From NCBI GenBank assembly GCA_964544145.1, contig CAZJAT010000030.1:1-18599 (forward strand): a stretch of DNA of 18,599 nucleotides, in the 5' to 3' direction. Positions 6,871-15,647 of the stretch are shown here, piece by piece. The translations under genes were made by a program, and so were the position numbers. Positions within the stretch are counted from its first letter, which is position 1, and each line of letters begins with the position of its first letter. Below the pieces are notes generated by a model. The model ran no database searches. It worked only from the letters and a program-made list of their open reading frames with translations, and was not told where the DNA came from. This stretch comes from CAZJAT01 sp964544145 (GTDB lineage: Bacteria; Hydrothermota; 32-111).

Positions 6871-9800
6871 ATGAACAGATTATTTAAAAGTATTTTAATC
6901 ACAGTGATTTGTGCTCTGATCATTCTTCCGCTGTTTGCCAGAACTGCAACAGACGATTATACAGGCAGGAAATGGGATGTTGCATGGCAGGATATAGGCA
7001 ATATGAATATGACCATTACCAATTATGGTATTTTCGGTCATAATGTGCTTACAGGTGATGCAGGCGGCTATTGGCCGTCAGGTTATCCCGGTGAGAACTA
7101 TATATATGGCTGCGGATTATGGTTCGGAGCTCTTGTTGACACAGCAATCATTGATGGTGATACATTAAGGGATACATTAGTTTCAATAGGATATAACCCC
7201 AATTCAGGTTCCAGTGAAATGGTGCCTGGAGACGGCAGTGATAGTCCGATTTATTCCAATGTTTATGAAAAGGTATATAAATCAACAGCTGACTGGCCTC
7301 CAAAGAATGGAGACGGTGATGTCATATTTGATTCTACTATATCCATGCAGGATACATATTGTGAATATTCCGATAAGGATGCTTCACAGCATCTGACAGT
7401 GGAAAATCTGCCTTTGGGACTGGAGATATTCCAGTCAACATATGCATGGGTGGGTCCCCTGAAAGAGGATATTATATTCATGGTATTCCGTTTAAAGAAT
7501 GCACGTGAAGATGGTCTGAATCTCAATAAATGTTATATGGGCGTGTGTACTGACAATGACATAGGAAATGAATCAGGTACAAGTGCCAATGATTTATTGG
7601 GCTTTATTGACACAATGACATATGAGGGCACTTTTACTCAGATGAATCTGGGTTATCAGTTCCAGCTGGATCCGGAAGCAGGCTGGGCACATGACCCGGG
7701 TATTGTTGCTTTCAAGTATATGCAGTCACCCATTGCCACAGAACGGGTGGATGTATATCATGATGGAAGTGTTGTTATTAATCCCGGTATTGATACTATT
7801 ATTGATGCTTTAACAGGTGATATAACATTTAAGCCGCGTGAAATTGGTATGACATCATTCAATTATTTCACACTGGCTACTGATCCCTCAACAAAACAGG
7901 AGAGGTATCAGGTATTGGCCGGTTATGATCATCTCAATTTTGATATCAATAATCCGGAAGCAAGTTTCAGGCCTTTCCCCATTTGGGGTGAGGGTACTGC
8001 AGGTTATCCGGGACAGACACAATCTGAAGCAGGTGACAAGAGATTCCTTATGGGAGCTGGTCCATTCACATTGCCCAATGATTCTATGGCAACTGTTGTT
8101 GTTGCTGTGATGGTGGCAAAGGATGTGGATGAATTGCTTGCAAAGGCCGTTACAGCACAGTCAGTGTTTGATGCCGGCTTTAAGGGTCCCGTTGCCCCTG
8201 AGATCGTTAATTTCACTGCAAAGGGTCTCAATAAGAAGGCAGTGCTATACTGGGATAATGCAGTTGAAAAAATAGCTGACAAATATTATGAAGATGCATC
8301 AGACCCGGGTTCATTGCTCTATAATCCCACATATCTGCAGTATGATGTTGTGGGTTATAATGTATATCGCTCTGCAACAGGTGCAGGCGGTACATGGGAA
8401 TTGTTGCAGAAATATGATCTCATAGATGATATAACAGCTGTTATATATGATTCAACTATTGTCTATGTACCAAATGGTGCAGTATTTGACACCATTATCA
8501 CATATCTCTATGAATCATTAGGCACCAATACCGGTGTTCCATATTTCTATGTGGATTCAAATCTCATTAATGGTATTGCATATCATTATATGATAACTGC
8601 TTATGATTATAATTTTAATTCATATGCAGTTAATGGAACAGATACTGTAGGTACTGACCCCATGTTCCTTGAGGGCGCTGGTAAAGACATAGCTGTTCAA
8701 CCGAGACTTCCCACATTGAATTATCAGGGTTCAGAAACAGAGATATCGCTTGCTGAGAATTTCATCACATTTGACTATACAACCACTGTGACTGTATTGG
8801 GTGATACCATTGTTGCTGTTGATACAACAACATTGACCACATCCATACATCCGGTTGACACGGATAAATTGATTCTCACAGCATATCCTATAGTAGATAC
8901 ACTTATTGATAAATTGACAGCAGGTACATATTTCACAATGAAATTCACCGGCGGTTCTATTTCCGATAATGAAGCACCTGTTTATGATTTCTCTGTTTAT
9001 AAACATCTTGGCGGTGTTTCCACTGGTACATTGGTGGGAGCAAGCAAGCTTGAAATGACAAAGGAACAGTATGTTACAGAACAGGGTGCTGTCGCATGGA
9101 GATATATCAAATCCGGTTCAGATGCGATTACATCAGATGGCATCATATTCAATGTGGAATCATTCACACTCAATTTCAATAAATGGCCTGAAATTAAAGA
9201 ACGCCTCTCAGTTAACACAAATGGCTATGTTAATGATTATACTACTGTAAAAACCGCTGTTGATGCCGATTTTTCAATTGATGCAAAGCAATATTTCAGA
9301 GGCGGCAAATGGTACAGATTGATTTGGCATGAAGCAGTAGTCAGTGGAGATACCACATTAACACTTGAGGTCTGGGACAAACAGACAGATATGGAAATAC
9401 CCTATGGTAATACCGTATTTGGTGATTGCTGGCATTTCAATCCCTCAATAGCAGGTGATTTTGATGAATTCTACAGTGATGTTAATTCGTCTACAGCTGT
9501 TAAATCCGGTCTCTATCTGCCTTATATCAAATTGAATTTCTCCATAATTCCGACAGTCGGAAGACCTTCCACGGGATTATACTGGCCAGAGAGACCTGTT
9601 GAAGGTGATGTCTGGGATATTGTTATCAATTACCCGGATTCATCATTATATGAAGTGTCACCCATAGGTGCGGAATTCACTATTGATATAACAGCATCAG
9701 AATTTACAACAGTCGCAGATTCAATGCTGGAGAATATCAAGGTTGTTCCCAATCCATATGTGGTAAGAAGCGAATATGATCTGGATTATACTTATAGAAA

Positions 9801-10068
9801 ACTCTATTTCACAAATCTACCGAATGAATGCACAATTAATATTTACACGTTATCAGGTGACCTGATTAAAACCATTGAGCACAGTACGGAGTTCTATAGA
9901 TATGAAAGTACTGTTGATTCATCACTTGTTGATGATATTACAAATGGTTCTGCTGCATGGAGTATTCTGACTGAAAATGATCAGATACCGGCACCGGGTC
10001 TTTATCTGTATAAGGTGATGACTCCGTCAGGTGCATCCTATATCGGTAAATTCGCAATCATTAAGTAG
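6871..10068 (+). CDS. Large secreted protein with fibronectin-like region and T9SS-type C-terminal tail, function unknown
   Basis: A 1065-residue exported protein that I cannot assign to a function. Residues 1-23 form a signal peptide (MNRLFKSILITVICALIILP, then LFA). The mature N-terminus opens with RKWDVAWQDIGNMNMTITNYG, a style common in large secreted proteins of FCB candidate phyla. Around residues 440-600 there is a fibronectin type III-like stretch (APEIVNFTAKGLNKKAVLYW, then YDVVGYNVYRSATGAGGTW). Residues 953-1065 form a C-terminal sorting-type domain with IKVVPNPYVV, CTINIYTLSGDLIKTI and APGLYLYKVMT, ending GKFAIIK. It lies between a TonB receptor and a PorV/PorQ-like gene with 13- and 8-base gaps, so it is probably cargo or a partner of that outer-membrane unit. 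It has many Thr- and Asp-rich segments and no catalytic motif that I recognise. Confidence 0.75.
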   Translation: MNRLFKSILITVICALIILPLFARTATDDYTGRKWDVAWQDIGNMNMTITNYGIFGHNVLTGDAGGYWPSGYPGENYIYGCGLWFGALVDTAIIDGDTLRDTLVSIGYNPNSGSSEMVPGDGSDSPIYSNVYEKVYKSTADWPPKNGDGDVIFDSTISMQDTYCEYSDKDASQHLTVENLPLGLEIFQSTYAWVGPLKEDIIFMVFRLKNAREDGLNLNKCYMGVCTDNDIGNESGTSANDLLGFIDTMTYEGTFTQMNLGYQFQLDPEAGWAHDPGIVAFKYMQSPIATERVDVYHDGSVVINPGIDTIIDALTGDITFKPREIGMTSFNYFTLATDPSTKQERYQVLAGYDHLNFDINNPEASFRPFPIWGEGTAGYPGQTQSEAGDKRFLMGAGPFTLPNDSMATVVVAVMVAKDVDELLAKAVTAQSVFDAGFKGPVAPEIVNFTAKGLNKKAVLYWDNAVEKIADKYYEDASDPGSLLYNPTYLQYDVVGYNVYRSATGAGGTWELLQKYDLIDDITAVIYDSTIVYVPNGAVFDTIITYLYESLGTNTGVPYFYVDSNLINGIAYHYMITAYDYNFNSYAVNGTDTVGTDPMFLEGAGKDIAVQPRLPTLNYQGSETEISLAENFITFDYTTTVTVLGDTIVAVDTTTLTTSIHPVDTDKLILTAYPIVDTLIDKLTAGTYFTMKFTGGSISDNEAPVYDFSVYKHLGGVSTGTLVGASKLEMTKEQYVTEQGAVAWRYIKSGSDAITSDGIIFNVESFTLNFNKWPEIKERLSVNTNGYVNDYTTVKTAVDADFSIDAKQYFRGGKWYRLIWHEAVVSGDTTLTLEVWDKQTDMEIPYGNTVFGDCWHFNPSIAGDFDEFYSDVNSSTAVKSGLYLPYIKLNFSIIPTVGRPSTGLYWPERPVEGDVWDIVINYPDSSLYEVSPIGAEFTIDITASEFTTVADSMLENIKVVPNPYVVRSEYDLDYTYRKLYFTNLPNECTINIYTLSGDLIKTIEHSTEFYRYESTVDSSLVDDITNGSAAWSILTENDQIPAPGLYLYKVMTPSGASYIGKFAIIK

Positions 10069-10076
10069 GAGGATCT

Positions 10077-11138
10077 ATGAAAAAATTATTAACATTAATT
10101 GCAATCCTCTTATTTGTTGCCGGTTCGCTTATGGCAGCCAATGAAGGAACAGCTGGTGCACAATTCATGAAGATTCTCCTTGGCGGAAGGGCAACTTCAA
10201 TGGGGGGTGCTTTTACGGCACTTGCCGATGATGCATCTGCTTTATATTATAATCCGGCAGGCATTGTCAAATTGAACAACAATGAAATACTGCTCAATTA
10301 TGTAAAATGGCCTGCAGGGATCGGTTATTCTTATGTAGGCATGGTATTCCCTATGGGTATAAATGGCTCATTCGGTTTCCAAGCTGCATTGATGTCCGTT
10401 CCTTCCATGGAAGTTACTACAATTGAATATCCTGAAGGTACAGGAGAAAATTTCAGTGTATCAAATTATTATGTAGGGTTATCCTATGCAAAATATTTCA
10501 CTGATAAGCTCTCAGTCGGTATCACAGGTAAATTCATTCAGGAAATTATATATGATGCTTCATCATCAATGATGGCTATTGATATAGGAGCAACATATTT
10601 CACCGGATTCAAGTCACTTAGAATAGGTATGGCAATCAGGAATTTCGGTACAGATGGTCAATTCCTCGGAGGCACAGTGCTTCAGGAGAATATTACTTAT
10701 TATGAAGATGGACAGCAGCCGATTAAATTTTCCTATGTAACAGAACCATATTCATTACCCCTTAATTTTAATGTGGGTATTGCATATGACATTCTTGAAG
10801 GTCCTGATAATTACCTGACAATAGCAGCTGAATTCCAGAATCCAAGTGATGGCGGTGAAATGGGAAGAATCGGTGTTGAATATACACTGATGAATATGGC
10901 ATCATTAAGATTCGGATATATTGCTGATTTTGACCGTATCAATGAAATGGTCTTTGGAGACACTCCACTTGGAACATACACGATGGAAGAAAAGATTGAA
11001 GGTCTGACAGCAGGAATAGGATTCAAGACATCCATGCCCGGATTCAAACTTGGTGTGGATTACTCATACACAGGAATGGGATTATTAGGCAGCGATTTTA
11101 TGAATGGACACAGGGTTTCCCTAACTGTTGGATTCTAA
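10077..11138 (+). CDS. PorV/PorQ-family outer-membrane beta-barrel protein
   Basis: A 353-residue outer-membrane protein. The signal peptide (residues 1-20, ending SLMA) is followed by the family signature: GAQFMKILLGGRATSMGGAF, ADDASALYYNPAGIVKL (50-66), then VSNYYVGLSYAKYFTDKLSV, TGFKSLRIGMAIRNFG, and a barrel ending HRVSLTVGF. PorV is the T9SS shuttle that receives cargo from the SprA translocon and passes it to the attachment complex; PorQ and related paralogs share this fold. This genome may hold many paralogs, so the exact role is uncertain. AGGAGG (10067-10072) overlaps the upstream stop codon and sits four bases before the ATG, so it is co-transcribed with the cargo-like protein before it. 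A strong terminator follows. Confidence 0.85.
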   Translation: MKKLLTLIAILLFVAGSLMAANEGTAGAQFMKILLGGRATSMGGAFTALADDASALYYNPAGIVKLNNNEILLNYVKWPAGIGYSYVGMVFPMGINGSFGFQAALMSVPSMEVTTIEYPEGTGENFSVSNYYVGLSYAKYFTDKLSVGITGKFIQEIIYDASSSMMAIDIGATYFTGFKSLRIGMAIRNFGTDGQFLGGTVLQENITYYEDGQQPIKFSYVTEPYSLPLNFNVGIAYDILEGPDNYLTIAAEFQNPSDGGEMGRIGVEYTLMNMASLRFGYIADFDRINEMVFGDTPLGTYTMEEKIEGLTAGIGFKTSMPGFKLGVDYSYTGMGLLGSDFMNGHRVSLTVGF

Positions 11139-11143
11139 TAACA

Positions 11144-11175
11144 AAAGGGGGAGTTTTCTCCCCCTTTCTTTTTTT
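11144..11175 (+). terminator. Intrinsic terminator after the PorV-like gene, abutting the next start codon
   Basis: A ten-base stem, AAAGGGGGAG and CTCCCCCTTT, with loop TTTT (11144-11167) is followed by CTTTTTTT. The ATG of the protease gene begins at 11176, immediately at the end of the U-tract. A transcript starting after this terminator would therefore be leaderless, so the downstream genes probably depend on readthrough. Confidence 0.9.
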
Positions 11176-13011
11176 ATGAAAATTCTAACTTTATTATTCA
11201 CCCTTTTTTTTATCTCAGTTTATGCTTCAACAAATATCAGTATATTTGCTGCAGCAGATAATTCAATGCATTATATTCTCAATGAAAACATAGAATCAAT
11301 AAGAATAGGTTCAGAAGATACGGATGTAATCATAGTTATTATGGCTGATACACCTGCAGGTACATACCGTTTTCTAATAAGAAATGGAAATATTGACACA
11401 TTATCAATTACGGAGAATGTCAATGCAGGAAACAGTAATACAGTTTCGGATTTCTTCATCAATTCATTTAATTCATTCAAGGCTGAGCGGAATATTGCAG
11501 TATTATGGGACCATGGTAATGGATGGTATGAATTCAAATCTATTCTCTATGATAATTACCCTGATGATTTTATTTCCATTATTCATCATGAATTCAGGAA
11601 TATATTCAGTGATATTAATAATTCTTTGGGAAGGAATCTGGATATGTTAGTATTTGATGCATGTGATATGCAGTCAATTGAGGTGCTTTACGAAATAAGG
11701 GAATATGTAGATTATACACTCGGCAGTCCTGTGCGGATGCTGTATAATGGTTATCCATATGAAGAAATGATTAAGATATTTGATAATGAGGATAATACAC
11801 GAAAAGCAGGTATAGCAGTAGCTGATTTGTATTTTAACCATTATGAAGATGAGGTGGATTCACTATGCATGTCTCTTGTTGATATGAATGGTATATCCTT
11901 GATAGCTGATAAACTGAATAATGAGTCCATGGGATTAATGAGTAGAATAAATGAAATGGATTTGAGCATAGAGACGAGCATAATAAATGATTATGTTCAC
12001 ACAATCAGTGATAAGGATTATTTGTCAGGAATAAAGGTATTCTGCCCGCTTTATTATAATAATTTTATCTCACTTTACCGTGATTATCTAAGTCTGGATA
12101 TACAGAGAGATCATGATATCATTGGTAATATATTCCGATTGTATGGCATAGAAGATACAGTGCCGCCTGAACAGATTGATGATTATGATATCATAGATGA
12201 CGGATATTCCAATATTCGCATTGAATTTGACAAGCCATATGATTTTAGCGGTATTCAGAGGTATCATATATATGCAATTAATGAGAAGAATGCTTATGAA
12301 GAAACATTTTCAGATACATCAATAATAATGCCCGGTAATTATAATTCAGATTATTATGTAACTAAACCATATTCACTGTACAGTGATACATTATTCCTGG
12401 CATTTAAATCGATATATGATAATCATCTGCTTGGATTGTATTACAGGTCAATGGATGATTCGGCATCAATATTTATTATTTCAGAGAATGATACAATACT
12501 GATAGATCATAAGAAATCTCATCAATGGGAATATGCTGTAATACCCTTTAAAGGCAATGATTTTTACATCTGTTATTCGGGTAAAGGGGATTATGCGTAT
12601 TTTGATGATATAGTGATCTATTCAGGTGATTTTTATAATGTTTATGATACATATAATAATGTTTATACAATACACAAGCTCAGTATGGGTAATTACAGGA
12701 TTTTCATTGAAGCAGAGGACATGTCTAATAACAGCGGTATTATTACTGATATTATACCTCTCTCTATTGTGGATTCCCTGTTTCCCTATGTTTATCCAAA
12801 CCCGGTCAATAATACAATGCATATAAGAAGTGATATTACAGGTGATTATACTGTACGCCTATTTACGGCATCAGGAAATAGTATAGCGGAATTTACAGGA
12901 TACACAAATAATGGTAATATCATAATAGATATAGGTGATATAATTAAGAACAATGGAGTGTATTTCTTTACAATAAATAGCAGAAAGGGAAAATTTGCAG
13001 TAATAAGATGA
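11176..13011 (+). CDS. Secreted clostripain-family (C11) cysteine protease with T9SS-type C-terminal tail
   Basis: A 611-residue exported peptidase of MEROPS family C11 (clan CD, related to gingipains and caspases). The signal peptide is about residues 1-18. The catalytic pair is visible: His113 in VLWDHGNGW and Cys163 in MLVFDACDM, 50 residues apart as expected. Asp161, two residues before the cysteine, matches the S1-pocket aspartate that gives Arg/Lys specificity in the family (inference). The N-terminal strand has the usual AADNSM. Residues 380-530 look like a beta-sandwich. Residues 533-611 are a sorting-type domain (YVYPNPVNNTMHIRS, NGVYFFTI, ending GKFAVIR). ATG 11176 is chosen because it opens the signal peptide; a TTG at 11128 would translate through the terminator hairpin. 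No Shine-Dalgarno site is available. The stop overlaps the next start as ATGA. Confidence 0.85.
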   Translation: MKILTLLFTLFFISVYASTNISIFAAADNSMHYILNENIESIRIGSEDTDVIIVIMADTPAGTYRFLIRNGNIDTLSITENVNAGNSNTVSDFFINSFNSFKAERNIAVLWDHGNGWYEFKSILYDNYPDDFISIIHHEFRNIFSDINNSLGRNLDMLVFDACDMQSIEVLYEIREYVDYTLGSPVRMLYNGYPYEEMIKIFDNEDNTRKAGIAVADLYFNHYEDEVDSLCMSLVDMNGISLIADKLNNESMGLMSRINEMDLSIETSIINDYVHTISDKDYLSGIKVFCPLYYNNFISLYRDYLSLDIQRDHDIIGNIFRLYGIEDTVPPEQIDDYDIIDDGYSNIRIEFDKPYDFSGIQRYHIYAINEKNAYEETFSDTSIIMPGNYNSDYYVTKPYSLYSDTLFLAFKSIYDNHLLGLYYRSMDDSASIFIISENDTILIDHKKSHQWEYAVIPFKGNDFYICYSGKGDYAYFDDIVIYSGDFYNVYDTYNNVYTIHKLSMGNYRIFIEAEDMSNNSGIITDIIPLSIVDSLFPYVYPNPVNNTMHIRSDITGDYTVRLFTASGNSIAEFTGYTNNGNIIIDIGDIIKNNGVYFFTINSRKGKFAVIR

Positions 13012-13868
13012 TAAGTATAGTAATAATTAATTATAATGGTAATGCATTTATCAAGCCTCTTATGGAGTCTTTGAATGAACAATCATTCAGGGATTTTGAG
13101 GTTATTGTTGTGGATAATAGTATTAATGATAAAGCAAAGAGCACATACTGCAAGTATCCATTTCCCATATTATATATCAAAAACATTAGAAATAGGGGTT
13201 TTCCTTCAGCCGTGAATTCAGGTATTGAATATGCATTGAATGACAAGATTGTTTTATTGAATAATGATATAAAACTTCATCCGGATTTTCTCAGTATTGC
13301 CAACAGGGCAATGAATGGAAATGATCATTTCTTTGCTCCTTTAGTAATGAATTACTCTGGTGATTTTATTGATTCAGCCGGAGATGATATGGGAAAGGAT
13401 TATAAACCATATAAGCGTATGCATATGCAGGAATATGATCATATAAAAGCTGACAGAATCAATGGGTTTTCCATGTCAGCGTGTTTTTTCAGAAAATCAG
13501 CTTTTATAAGTGCAGGCAGATTAAGAGAAGATTTTTTTCTTTATTTTGAAGATGCAGAATTCTCCCTCAGATTGAGGAGAGCTGGAATTAGAGTGTATCT
13601 TGAACCTGATGCGGTTGCTTATCATTATATATCAGCAGCAACCAAAGCAATCAGTAATTCTGAATATACAGCTTTAAAGGTATTCTGCGAGGGAAGGAAC
13701 AGAATTCTTCTTATCAGGACAGAAAGGAAACATATCATAATCCAAAATGCATTATTCATTTTATATGGCACCATTACATCCACAGTATTTCATTTAATAA
13801 AAACGCATTATACTATTGATTATTTAAGCGGAGTATTAAGTGGCTTGAAGGGTATGGTGAGAAATTGA
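13008..13868 (+). CDS. Family 2 glycosyltransferase (rhamnosyltransferase-like)
   Basis: A 286-residue GT-A fold enzyme that would transfer a sugar from a nucleotide donor on the cytoplasmic face of the inner membrane. The N-terminal nucleotide-binding strand is ISIVIINYNG, followed by FEVIVVDNS. NRGFPSAVNSG and the metal-binding LNND (N85, N86, D87) follow. FFLYFEDAEFSLRLRRAG (the acceptor-side ED motif) is typical of WbbL-type rhamnosyltransferases. A hydrophobic C-terminal stretch (about 245-267) may contact the membrane. The donor sugar is not certain. The ATG overlaps the protease stop codon by four bases (ATGA), and the stop overlaps the next start, showing translational coupling on both sides. 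Confidence 0.9.
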   Translation: MISIVIINYNGNAFIKPLMESLNEQSFRDFEVIVVDNSINDKAKSTYCKYPFPILYIKNIRNRGFPSAVNSGIEYALNDKIVLLNNDIKLHPDFLSIANRAMNGNDHFFAPLVMNYSGDFIDSAGDDMGKDYKPYKRMHMQEYDHIKADRINGFSMSACFFRKSAFISAGRLREDFFLYFEDAEFSLRLRRAGIRVYLEPDAVAYHYISAATKAISNSEYTALKVFCEGRNRILLIRTERKHIIIQNALFILYGTITSTVFHLIKTHYTIDYLSGVLSGLKGMVRN

Positions 13869-14650
13869 AATACTCATTTGTTATCCCTGTACATTCACAT
13901 GATATAGAACATTTTTATCAACTCTCAGAAAGGAATGATACAGAAATCATAATAGTGAATACATCAGGTAAGAATTTGAATATAAAAGGTAATATCAGGG
14001 AAATTCATAGAAAAAATGCAGGATATGCTGAGGCTGTCAATGCCGGCATAAGAGAAGCATGCGGGGCAATTATTATTGTCTGCAATGATGATATTTTCTT
14101 AGATAAGGATTTTTTAATGAATATTGATGAAGATATTGATATTCAATTGCCATTGGTATTTGCTGAGAATAACAGTATTGAAAGTATGGGAGCATATATT
14201 GATTTCATGGGATATGCGAGACACAATAAAGCAGAGGCAGCAGAGCATATCATGCTTACAGGTTCTGTTTTTATTATAAAAAAATGTATTGCAGAACAAA
14301 TGATGCTTGATGAGGATTATTTTCTTTATTATGAGGATACGGATCTATCAATGCATTATCCCTTTAATGGAAATATTCAAGTAAATGTTAAATTAAAAGC
14401 TATTCATTCACATTCATTTTCTACATCTGATATTAAGAGATATTTTCTGCAGAGAAACAGAATACTCTTTATTACAAAGCATTGGAGATATTTCGGATTA
14501 TTCAGATTATTAATTATATATGCATTCGAATATCCGATAATGCTTTTTCAAACAGTGTATTTACATTCACTAAGCCCTATCAATGCGCGTATTGATGCAT
14601 TGAAATTGTTAAGGAAATTTTATGGAAAAAGCAAAAACAGTATTCATTGA
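13865..14650 (+). CDS. Family 2 glycosyltransferase, second, TTG start
   Basis: A 261-residue GT2-type enzyme and a diverged relative of the preceding one. It shows KYSFVIPVHSHD, KNAGYAEAVNAG, the metal-binding CNDD (N74, D75, D76) and YFLYYEDTDLSMHYPFNG with the ED pair at 157-158. The DNS strand is degenerate (IIIVNTSG), and the protein is short for the family, so donor binding may differ. It starts with TTG at 13865, overlapping the upstream TGA by three bases. Its 3' end overlaps the following gene by 29 bases. A hydrophobic segment near 215-235 may be a membrane anchor. The context suggests stepwise assembly of one oligosaccharide with the flanking transferases. Confidence 0.87.
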   Translation: MKYSFVIPVHSHDIEHFYQLSERNDTEIIIVNTSGKNLNIKGNIREIHRKNAGYAEAVNAGIREACGAIIIVCNDDIFLDKDFLMNIDEDIDIQLPLVFAENNSIESMGAYIDFMGYARHNKAEAAEHIMLTGSVFIIKKCIAEQMMLDEDYFLYYEDTDLSMHYPFNGNIQVNVKLKAIHSHSFSTSDIKRYFLQRNRILFITKHWRYFGLFRLLIIYAFEYPIMLFQTVYLHSLSPINARIDALKLLRKFYGKSKNSIH

Positions 14651-15647
14651 TTGTACATCTCTGTATAGAGGCGGAGGTGTTGCTGTTTATATTGAACATA
14701 TACTTCATTATATGCCTGAAAAATATAGGGCAATTATCGCTGTACAGCATTATACGGAGATTGACAACAAGCAGATACTGCAAATAAAAATTCCCATGTA
14801 TAATATTTTGACAAGGTTGTTTTATGAACATTTGATTTTTCCATTTATTGCATTATATAATAAAGCTGAAACATATTTTTCCCCAAAATCCTATGCACCA
14901 CTAGTAAGAACAATGCATACCATTAGTACAATTCATGATATTATACCCATAAAAGTGAACTCAGGTGAATCGCTGCTAACAAGGATATACTGGCATATTC
15001 AATTATATAGTGTTGCAAAATTGTCGCATGGCATCATTTTTATAAATGAATATGTAAAACAGCAGTTTTATAAGCGATTCAATGCTGCAAAGGATATTGA
15101 TAACAAAGTCATACATAATGGTTATGATGCATATGCTGTAACTGAACAGGAGAAGAAATATATTCTTATTCCAGGTACATTGAAAATAAGGAAGCAGACA
15201 ATGCTTGCTCTTCAATTGGCAAAATTATTGAAAATGGAACATGATGATGCTGAAATAATTATAACAGGAAGAAATGACAACAGAGAATTTGCATATACTG
15301 CACAAGGAGATAATAATGTCAATTATGCGGGTTATGTGAGCAGGGAAAAGATGCAGCATTATATGAATAATGCACTGATAATAATATATATGTCAAATGA
15401 TGAAGGATTCTCATTGCCTATAGCTGAATCCATGTTCCTGCATAAGCCCGTTGTGTGTTCTGATATAGCGGTTAATAGGCATCTTTACAGCAATTATCCC
15501 ATATATTATAATACATCAATATGTATAGAAGATAATGTAAAAAATATTTCAGAACAAATGGAGCATTATGACAAAAAATCCCAAGACATTCAAACATGGG
15601 AACACTGTTCAGAAGAATCATTTAAGTTCATTTTTAAAAGGAATTAA
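14622..15647 (+). CDS. Family 4 (GT-B) glycosyltransferase
   Basis: A 341-residue GT-B fold glycosyltransferase. The N-terminal acceptor domain opens with TVFIDCTSLYRGGGVAVYIE, including the glycine loop. The middle holds STIHDIIPI and KVIHNGYDAY, and the C-terminal donor domain has the GT4 signature DEGFSLPIAESMFLHKPVVC, with the EX7E glutamates at E261 and E269. The usual GxxxxRKN segment is GTLKIRKQ. AAGGA (14611-14615) lies six bases before the ATG and inside the preceding gene, with a 29-base overlap. Its 3' end overlaps the next gene by 80 bases. It belongs to the same glycan operon; the sugar is unknown. Confidence 0.88.
   Translation: MEKAKTVFIDCTSLYRGGGVAVYIEHILHYMPEKYRAIIAVQHYTEIDNKQILQIKIPMYNILTRLFYEHLIFPFIALYNKAETYFSPKSYAPLVRTMHTISTIHDIIPIKVNSGESLLTRIYWHIQLYSVAKLSHGIIFINEYVKQQFYKRFNAAKDIDNKVIHNGYDAYAVTEQEKKYILIPGTLKIRKQTMLALQLAKLLKMEHDDAEIIITGRNDNREFAYTAQGDNNVNYAGYVSREKMQHYMNNALIIIYMSNDEGFSLPIAESMFLHKPVVCSDIAVNRHLYSNYPIYYNTSICIEDNVKNISEQMEHYDKKSQDIQTWEHCSEESFKFIFKRN

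Noticed and set aside
11128..11175. TTG start for the protease within the PorV gene end
   Set aside because: It would translate the terminator hairpin into a non-signal extension ahead of a clear signal peptide, with no ribosome site.
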